Of a stretch of DNA of 64,000 nt, positions 58,748-64,000 are shown piece after piece (within the stretch, counting starts at the first letter, position 1; every line of letters starts with the position of its first letter). Location: contig NZ_CP116257.1 of NCBI RefSeq assembly GCF_027947595.1, positions 5,527,501-5,591,500 of the forward strand, in the 5' to 3' direction. Below the pieces are notes generated by a model. That model was not told the DNA's origin, ran no database searches, and was given only the letters and a program-made list of their open reading frames with translations. Position numbers and translations under genes: made by a program. The DNA comes from Streptomyces lienomycini. GTDB taxonomy: Bacteria > Actinomycetota > Actinomycetes > Streptomycetales > Streptomycetaceae.

Positions 58748-59943
58748 TCAGCAGCTGCAGTCGCAGCCGTCGCAGCAGCAGCCGTCGCAGCACCCGTCGT
58801 CACCGCAGCAGTTGCTGCAGCAGTCGCAGCAGTCGCAGCAGTTGCCGCAGTCGCACTGGGAGCAGAGCCCTTCCCTGCGCTGACCGCTCCAGGGGTCGTC
58901 GAAGGTGCCGCAGCACATCTGGCACGTGCAGGCCAGCCCCAGCCACACGGCGCAGCCCGCGAGGAGCCCGCGCCGGTCGCGGCGCGGCGGCTCCGGGGGC
59001 GTCGGTCCACCGGGGCCGCCGGGCGCACCCGGGGTACCGGGCGTGCCGGGAGGGGCGTACGGATGGCTGCCATGGGCGCACGAGACGGTGCCGAACGCGC
59101 GGTCGACGGAGTTCCCCAGCTCGTGCACGAGCAGCCGGTGCACCAGCCGGCCGTCCCCGAACTCCGCCTCCCGCAGGGCGAGCCGTACCCCGCGCACGGC
59201 GTCGTCCGCCAGCCGCCGGGCCTCGGTGAGCGGCGTCCCGGTGGCGGTGAGCGGGTTCCAGGCGCCGGAGGCGGCGTCCGCCTCCCGGTCCTCCACGGCG
59301 TCCAGGAGATGGGCGAGCCGGCCGAAGAGGCGCCCGGCCTCGGCGAGCGGCTCGGCGTTGCACGGCCGCCCGGCGAGGTGCGCGGTGTGCGCGAAGGCGG
59401 CGGCGGTCGCGGTCTCGGTCGGCTCGGTGACCGTGAGCAGGGGGGTGCCCGGCCCGGCGAGCGCCTCGATGCCGCCCTGCCGGTCCACGGCGTCGACCAG
59501 TACGGCGGTGTCGAACCCGACGGCACCGCCACCGCGGGCTCCCGCCGCGTCCCAGCCGATGGCGACCCGGCGGGCGGCGAGGGCCACCGGCCGGCGGGCC
59601 AGCAGCCCGTCCCCGTCGGCGACGTGGTCGCGCACCTTGGCCGAGGCCAGTACCAGGGAGACCGCCGCCGCGAGCCGGGCCCCTCGCCGTGCGCGACGGA
59701 CGCGGTGCGCATCCCGCGCAACGGGCAGGGGCCGGCGGTGCGCCGCCCGCCCCCCGCGCCACCGGCCGTGGCCTGAGCCTCCGTCAGGACCGATATGAGC
59801 AGCCCGTCATAGTTCGTCACGATGCGCGCGAACTGACCGTGATCCTTGCGCAGGGCGAGGCACAACCCGCACAAATGCGCCATCCACTCACTCGTGAGGC
59901 TCTCTCCGAGCCGGTGCCTGCACGGCCTGACGATTCCGAACAC
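58748..59943 (-). pseudogene. DUF5685 family protein, interrupted by a frameshift
   Basis: The first segment (from ATG 59943) reads MFGIVRPCRHRLGESLTSEW, LCLALRKDHGQFARIVTNYD and PCPLRGMRTASVAHGEG, the DUF5685 N-terminus. It then loses frame. The rest continues in another frame from about 59680 (RLAAAVSLVLASAKVRDHVADGDGLLARRPVALAARRVA) to 58748. The break falls in a run of four C on the plus strand (59680-59683); adding one base restores a single 398-aa protein. The C-terminal 60 residues contain 23 cysteines (for example CDCGNCCDCCDCCSNCC). Either a recent mutation or a sequencing error. Family function unknown. Confidence 0.8.
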
Positions 59944-60232
59944 GACGCTCCCCCATGGTTCGTACGACGCTGAGCTGCGGCATCGTACCGACTGCCGCCT
60001 TCACCCGTACGCACCCTCCCTCACCCGTCCGCCGTGAAGAATCATATTTCACTCACAGTCAGCATCCGTTTGGGAAACAACCCTTGGGACACAAGGACTC
60101 TCGACGGATCCGCTGTGCACCAGTACCGTCACAAACCCCCCGCGCGGCGTCTATCCACTTGGCGCGACGTCCGCATCATGGATGACCATAGGGATGCGGA
60201 AGCACGAAAGACCGCTGTGAGAGGAGGCGTCC
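59944..60232. other. Divergent region before sepF
   Basis: 289 bases between the DUF5685 start and sepF. It contains an AT-richer patch (AATCATATTTCACTCACAG near 60040) and GAGAGGAGG directly before the sepF ATG. No gene seen. Confidence 0.5.
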
Positions 60233-60670
60233 ATGGGATCGGTACGCAAGGCGAGTGCGTGGCTCGGCCTCGTCGACGACAACGATGACGAGCGTTACTA
60301 CGACGACGACTACTCCGAGGGCACCGAGCCCGGGGACGCCTGGGTCACCGACCCGCGGGTGAAGGTGGCCTCGGACGTGGCCGAGGAGAGGGGCCGCCGC
60401 ATCGCGACGGTCACCCCGGACAGCTTCCGGGACGCACGGGCCATCGGTGAGCTGTTCCGGGAGGGGGTCCCGGTCATCGTGAACCTGACGGCCATGGAGG
60501 GCACCGACGCCAAGCGCGTCGTCGACTTCGCGGCCGGACTCATCTTCGGCCTGCGCGGTTCGATCGAGCGGGTGTCCACCCGCGTGTTCCTGCTCAGCCC
60601 GGCCGACACCGAGGTCATCAGCGGCGAGTCCGCCGCACACCGTTCCGACGGGTTCTTCAACCAGAGCTGA
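60233..60670 (+). CDS. SepF-like cell division protein
   Basis: 145 aa. An N-terminal amphipathic start ([20 protein letters not shown]) is followed by an acidic linker and the SepF domain: [73 protein letters not shown]. SepF binds FtsZ and helps anchor it at the membrane. Streptomyces has several paralogues, and by position this is one of the minor ones. GAGAGGAGG lies just before the ATG. Confidence 0.92.
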   Translation: MGSVRKASAWLGLVDDNDDERYYDDDYSEGTEPGDAWVTDPRVKVASDVAEERGRRIATVTPDSFRDARAIGELFREGVPVIVNLTAMEGTDAKRVVDFAAGLIFGLRGSIERVSTRVFLLSPADTEVISGESAAHRSDGFFNQS

Positions 60671-60697
60671 GGCGGGGCCGCGCACCACGGCCCCGCC
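60671..60697. terminator. Bidirectional terminator between sepF and acyl-CoA dehydrogenase
   Basis: GGCGGGGCCG (60671-60680) and CGGCCCCGCC (60688-60697) pair perfectly around a 7-base loop, starting at the base after the sepF stop. Confidence 0.75.
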
Positions 60698-60713
60698 CCT
60701 CCCCGCCGGGCTC

Positions 60714-61907
60714 CTACCGGAAGGCGTCGAGTCCGGTGAGCGCCTTGCCCAGCACCAGCTGGTGCATCTCGACGGTGCCCTCGTAGGTGAGCACCGACTC
60801 CAGGTTCGTGGCGTGCCGCATCACGGGGTACTCGAGGGAGATCCCGTTGGCGCCGAGGATCGTGCGGGCCGTACGGCAGATCTCGATGGCCTCGCGTACG
60901 TTGTTGAGCTTGCCGAAGCTGACCTGCTCGGGACGCAGGCGGCCGGCGTCCATCCGCCGCCCGAGGTGATGGGCGAGCAGGATCCCCTTGTGCAGTTCGA
61001 CCGCCATGTCGGCGAGCTTGGCCTGGGTGAGCTGGAAGCCGCCGATGGCCCGCCCGAACTGCTCCCGCGACTTCGCGTACTCCAGGGCCGCCTCGAAGGA
61101 ACTGCGGGCCGCGCCCATCGAACCCCAGACGATTCCGTAACGGGCGTGCGACAGACAGCTGAGCGGACCGCGCAGTCCGGTGACCTCCGGCAGCACGGCG
61201 TCGGCGGGCAACCGTACGTCGTCCATGACCAGCTCGCTGGTGACGCTGGCCCGCAGGGACCACTTGTGCTTGATCTCCGGCGCGGAGAATCCGGCGCTGT
61301 CGGTCGGTACGACGAACCCGCGGACCCCCTCCTCGGTCTGCGCCCAGACGACGGCCACGCCCGCCACCGACCCGTTGGTGATCCACATCTTGCGCCCGTT
61401 GAGCACCCAGTCGCCGCCGGCGTCCCGCTTGGCGCGGGTGCGCATGCCGGCCGGGTCGGAGCCGTGGTCGGGCTCGGTCAGGCCGAAGCAGCCGATGACC
61501 TCCCCGGCGGCCATGCGCGGCAGCCACTGCCGCTTCTGCTCCTCGCTGCCGAAGCGGTGGACGGCGTACATGGCGAGGGAGCCCTGCACGGAGACCAGGG
61601 AGCGGATGCCAGAGTCGGCCGCCTCCAGCTCCAGGCAGGCGAGACCGTACTGGACGGCGCTCGCCCCGGCGCAGCCGTAGCCGTCGAGGGACATGCCGAG
61701 CGCGCCGATCGAGCCGAGTTCGCGCGCGAGGTCGCGGATGCCGGGCAGCTCGCCCTTCTCGTACCAGTCCGCGACGTGCGGCAGCACGCGGTCCGCGGCC
61801 CAGCCCCGCACGGTGTCCCGGACCGCCAGGTCCTCCGGTTCCAGGAGGTCGTCGATGCCGAGGGGGTCGGCGGGGTCGAACGCGGGCAACTTGGGGGACG
61901 CGGCCAT
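60714..61907 (-). CDS. Acyl-CoA dehydrogenase (glutaryl-CoA dehydrogenase-like)
   Basis: 397 aa. DPLGIDDLLEPEDLAVRDTVRGWAADRVLPHVADWYEKGELPGIRDLARELGSIGALGMSLDGYGCAGAS matches the glutaryl-CoA dehydrogenase N-terminus. GCFGLTEPDHGSDPAGMRTRA and KMWITNGSVAGVAVVWAQTEEGVRGFVV are the FAD region; TYEGTVEMHQLVLGKALTG holds the catalytic Glu. The family oxidises and decarboxylates glutaryl-CoA or a related acid. Its promoter has the palindrome shared with the operons at 9.5 and 14.7 kb. Confidence 0.92.
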   Translation of the reverse strand: MAASPKLPAFDPADPLGIDDLLEPEDLAVRDTVRGWAADRVLPHVADWYEKGELPGIRDLARELGSIGALGMSLDGYGCAGASAVQYGLACLELEAADSGIRSLVSVQGSLAMYAVHRFGSEEQKRQWLPRMAAGEVIGCFGLTEPDHGSDPAGMRTRAKRDAGGDWVLNGRKMWITNGSVAGVAVVWAQTEEGVRGFVVPTDSAGFSAPEIKHKWSLRASVTSELVMDDVRLPADAVLPEVTGLRGPLSCLSHARYGIVWGSMGAARSSFEAALEYAKSREQFGRAIGGFQLTQAKLADMAVELHKGILLAHHLGRRMDAGRLRPEQVSFGKLNNVREAIEICRTARTILGANGISLEYPVMRHATNLESVLTYEGTVEMHQLVLGKALTGLDAFR

Positions 61908-61930
61908 GGGACACCCTCCGGGACGACAAA

Positions 61931-61947
61931 AACTAGCGGCGCTAGTT
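61931..61947. promoter_or_regulatory. Operator upstream of the glutaryl-CoA-type dehydrogenase
   Basis: AACTAGCG-G-CGCTAGTT is a perfect 8-1-8 palindrome, 24 bases before the start codon. Its core is the same as the operators at 9524-9550 and 14754-14772. Confidence 0.75.
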
Positions 61948-62060
61948 GCGGCTCTCGTGCCGACGTTACGATGCCGGGCTCCGCACGTCCACCATGCCCG
62001 TCCCCCAGCCGCGGCACGACCGGCGGGGCGGTACCGGTGCGCCGGTGGGAGACCTTGGGG

Positions 62061-63668
62061 TCACACGGAGACGCGGGACTCCACCGCGTCCCGGGGCGCG
62101 GGCACGGCCACCGCCGCCTCGTCCTCGCACTGCATCACCCGCGGCAACCGCAGCGCCATCACCGCCCCCAGCAGCAACAACCCCGCGCTCACCAGCAACG
62201 TCACGTGCAGCCCGTGCACGAACGCGTCCGCCGCGGCCCGCCGCAGCGCACCCCCGGCGGGCCCGCCGAGCTGCGCGGCGACCTCGTACGCCTCTCCCAG
62301 CGAATGCCCCGCCGCCGACGACGCCGACGACGGCACCCCCGGCACGCCGCCCGTCAGCCCGGGCGCGTACGCCGCGTTCATCACACTGCCCAGCAGGGCG
62401 ATACCGATCCCGGCGCCCAGCTGGTACGAGGTCTCGCCGATCGCCGCCGCGCCCCCCGACTGCTCCTGCGGCGCCTCGCTCAGCATCGACTCGTACGCCC
62501 CGAACAGGGTCGTCTCCAGGCCGAAGCCGAGCAGGACGAAACCGGCGAGGAGCAGCGCGCCGTTGTCGGCCCGGCCCATCGCCGTCAGCAGCGCCACCGC
62601 GAAGGCCGTCAGGCAGAAGCCCGCGCAGACCATCAGCCGTGGCCCCAGGCGCCGCAGCATCCGTGCTCCCGCGAGGCCCGCCGCCATCGCCGCGAAGGTC
62701 AGCGGCAGCAGCCGCAGCCCGGTCTGGAGCGGGGACAGCCCCAGCACCAGCTGCAGATACTGGGCCGCGATCAGTTCCAGACCCACCAGTGCCAGCATCG
62801 CCAGCACGATGCACCCGACCGACGTGCTGAACGCCGGCCGCCGGAACATCGCCAGGTCCACCAGCGGATACGTACGCCGCCGCTGCCGCCGTACGAAGCC
62901 GGCCAGCAGCGCCGCGCCCACCACCAGCGGCAGCAGCGTGAGCAGGCTCGCCACCGGCTCCCCGCCGCCCAGCCGCTTCACGCCCAGGACGACGCCGAAC
63001 AGCCCGCCCGCCGCCATCAGCGCGCCGGCCACGTCCCAGGGGCCGCGGCCGTCGCCCTTCGACTCGGGCAGCAGCAGCCGGCCCACCGGCAGGCTGACCA
63101 GCATCAGCGGGATGTTGACGAGGAAGACCGAACCCCACCAGAAGTGCTCGAGGAGGAAGCCGCCCAGCAGTGGCCCGACCGCCGCGCCGACCGCGGCCAC
63201 GGCGCTCCAGATGCCGATGGCCAGCGCCCGCTCCCGCCGGTCGGGGAAGACCTGGCGCAGGATCGACAGCGTGGCCGGCATGATCATGGCGCCGCCGACG
63301 CCGAGCAGCGCGCGGGCCGCGATCAGCACCTGGGCGCTGTCGGCGAGGGCCGCCAGCGCGGAGGCGATGCCGAAGAGGGCGTAGCCGAGCAGGAGGACCC
63401 GTCTGCGGCCGACCCGGTCGCCCAGGGTGCCGAAGAGGATCAGCAGCGAGGCGCAGACGAGCGGGTAGACGTCGACGATCCAGAGCAGTTCGATGGCGCC
63501 GGGCCTGAGGTCCTCGGTGACGGCGGGGACCGCCACGTGCAGCACGGTCGCGTCGAGGGCGACGAGCAGCAGGCTGAGGCAGAGGACGACCAGGACCACC
63601 CAGCGGTTGGCACCGGCCCCGGCCGCCCGACGGCGCGGCGCGGCGGCGGCCGTGGTCGTCCCGGACAT
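62061..63668 (-). CDS. MFS transporter, DHA2 (14-helix) drug exporter type
   Basis: 535 aa. LCLSLLLVALDATVLHVAVPAVTEDL is the signature first helix of DHA2 exporters; LGDRVGRRRVLLLGYALFG is the MFS loop motif; IMPATLSILRQVFPDRRERALAIGIWSAVAAVGAAVGPLLGGFLLEHFWWGSVFLVNIPLMLVSLPVGRLLLPES is the antiporter motif C region. About 14 helices. GGAGG lies 9 bases before the ATG. Likely exports an antibiotic or toxic compound. No adjacent regulator. Confidence 0.9.
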   Translation of the reverse strand: MSGTTTAAAAPRRRAAGAGANRWVVLVVLCLSLLLVALDATVLHVAVPAVTEDLRPGAIELLWIVDVYPLVCASLLILFGTLGDRVGRRRVLLLGYALFGIASALAALADSAQVLIAARALLGVGGAMIMPATLSILRQVFPDRRERALAIGIWSAVAAVGAAVGPLLGGFLLEHFWWGSVFLVNIPLMLVSLPVGRLLLPESKGDGRGPWDVAGALMAAGGLFGVVLGVKRLGGGEPVASLLTLLPLVVGAALLAGFVRRQRRRTYPLVDLAMFRRPAFSTSVGCIVLAMLALVGLELIAAQYLQLVLGLSPLQTGLRLLPLTFAAMAAGLAGARMLRRLGPRLMVCAGFCLTAFAVALLTAMGRADNGALLLAGFVLLGFGLETTLFGAYESMLSEAPQEQSGGAAAIGETSYQLGAGIGIALLGSVMNAAYAPGLTGGVPGVPSSASSAAGHSLGEAYEVAAQLGGPAGGALRRAAADAFVHGLHVTLLVSAGLLLLGAVMALRLPRVMQCEDEAAVAVPAPRDAVESRVSV

Positions 63669-63928
63669 GTACGTACCTCCAAGATGTTCCCTCGCGTCCG
63701 GCGGGCCGTGGGGGTGGGGACTCCCCCGAGGGCTCGGCCGGAGAGGAGCGGGGGCTCCGGGCCGTGCAACGGAACGCGAGTGGTTCGTCAGGGTACGCCA
63801 GACCGTGCGTCGCACACGTGGCGGGCCTCACACATCCCCCGTCACCCGTGTGGCGTGCGCCACCGCGGTCACCGTCCCGCCCGCCCCGGCGGTCCGGCCG
63901 ACGTCGCGTCCGGCAGATAATCGGGCCC

Positions 63929-64000
63929 GTGACCGATCTTGAAACGCGCACCTCGGGCCGTCCGGGAGCCCTGCGCCGGGCCGCCCCGGCGCTCCTCGGC
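63929..64000 (+). CDS. Start of a gene cut by the window edge
   Basis: From the GTG at 63929 the frame gives MTDLETRTSGRPGALRRAAP and continues ALLG to the window end. The composition suggests an approach to a first membrane helix, but too little is present to assign a family. Confidence 0.4.
   Translation, partial: MTDLETRTSGRPGALRRAAPALLG

Noticed and set aside
1..64000. tRNA, rRNA, insertion sequences or integrase genes
   Set aside because: I looked for transposase or integrase motifs and tRNA-like cloverleaf ends around the caspase operon and elsewhere and saw none. A tRNA search program and an IS search would be decisive.

Overview
The window is high-GC actinobacterial DNA, almost certainly from a Streptomyces chromosome. 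Evidence for this includes strong third-position GC, GTG and TTG starts, Tat and Sec secreted hydrolases, an XRE/DUF5753 plus DUF397 pair, a two-cysteine-pair SoxR, SepF, and a DnaE2 operon. From memory, the gene order matches the Streptomyces coelicolor SCO1697 (soxR) to SCO1750 interval: citrate transporter, homogentisate dioxygenase, SGNH lipase, lytic polysaccharide monooxygenase, lipase, DinB/DnaE2, twin chymotrypsin-like proteases and a SepF paralogue. That synteny is recollection and was not checked.

Layout. 0-6 kb: a secreted NamZ-like muramidase convergent with a penicillin-acylase-type hydrolase, a zinc-ribbon protein and a BKACE enzyme. 5.9-6.1 kb: a 31-bp tandem repeat between convergent genes. 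6-15 kb: SoxR, MaoC dehydratase with its TetR, YiaA-like protein, acyl-CoA dehydrogenase with a divergent TetR, ArsR, XRE/DUF397 and alcohol plus aldehyde dehydrogenases. 15-22 kb: orphan sugar-type ABC ATPase, MFS exporter, CitMHS transporter and molybdopterin oxidoreductase. 21.7-28.1 kb: an apparent insertion carrying a two-gene operon, an alpha/beta hydrolase and a 1825-residue caspase/NTPase/WD40 protein. 28-36 kb: TetR/lipoprotein operon, hmgA, GntR, a stand-alone type-ISP-like domain and a TetR-controlled DrrAB exporter. 36-45 kb: SGNH lipase, a GT2/GT2/deacetylase operon, AAA ATPase, DUF72, GntR, GNAT, DUF402 and a methyltransferase. 45-54 kb: GNAT remnant, sortase-anchored LPMO, lipase, MarR/cupin and the LexA-box-preceded dnaE2-imuB-like operon. 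54-64 kb: membrane protein, twin secreted proteases, luciferase-like monooxygenase beside a cysteine-ending leader peptide, frameshifted DUF5685, SepF, acyl-CoA dehydrogenase and an MFS pump.

The regulatory DNA is unusually readable. Three promoters (two acyl-CoA dehydrogenases and the aldehyde/alcohol dehydrogenase pair) share one palindrome, suggesting a local acyl/aldehyde catabolic regulon under the TetR at 9573. A different palindrome pairs the MaoC gene with its TetR. Another occurs twice at the DrrAB promoter, and another twice between MarR and the cupin gene. Several convergent gene pairs are separated by near-perfect bidirectional hairpins.

The strongest candidate for a little-studied system is the hydrolase/caspase-NTPase-WD40 pair, which has the architecture of an NTP-dependent conflict (cell suicide) module. 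The second is an apparently orphan cysteine-type attenuator (leader peptide plus hairpin) at 58.5 kb, with no downstream structural gene.
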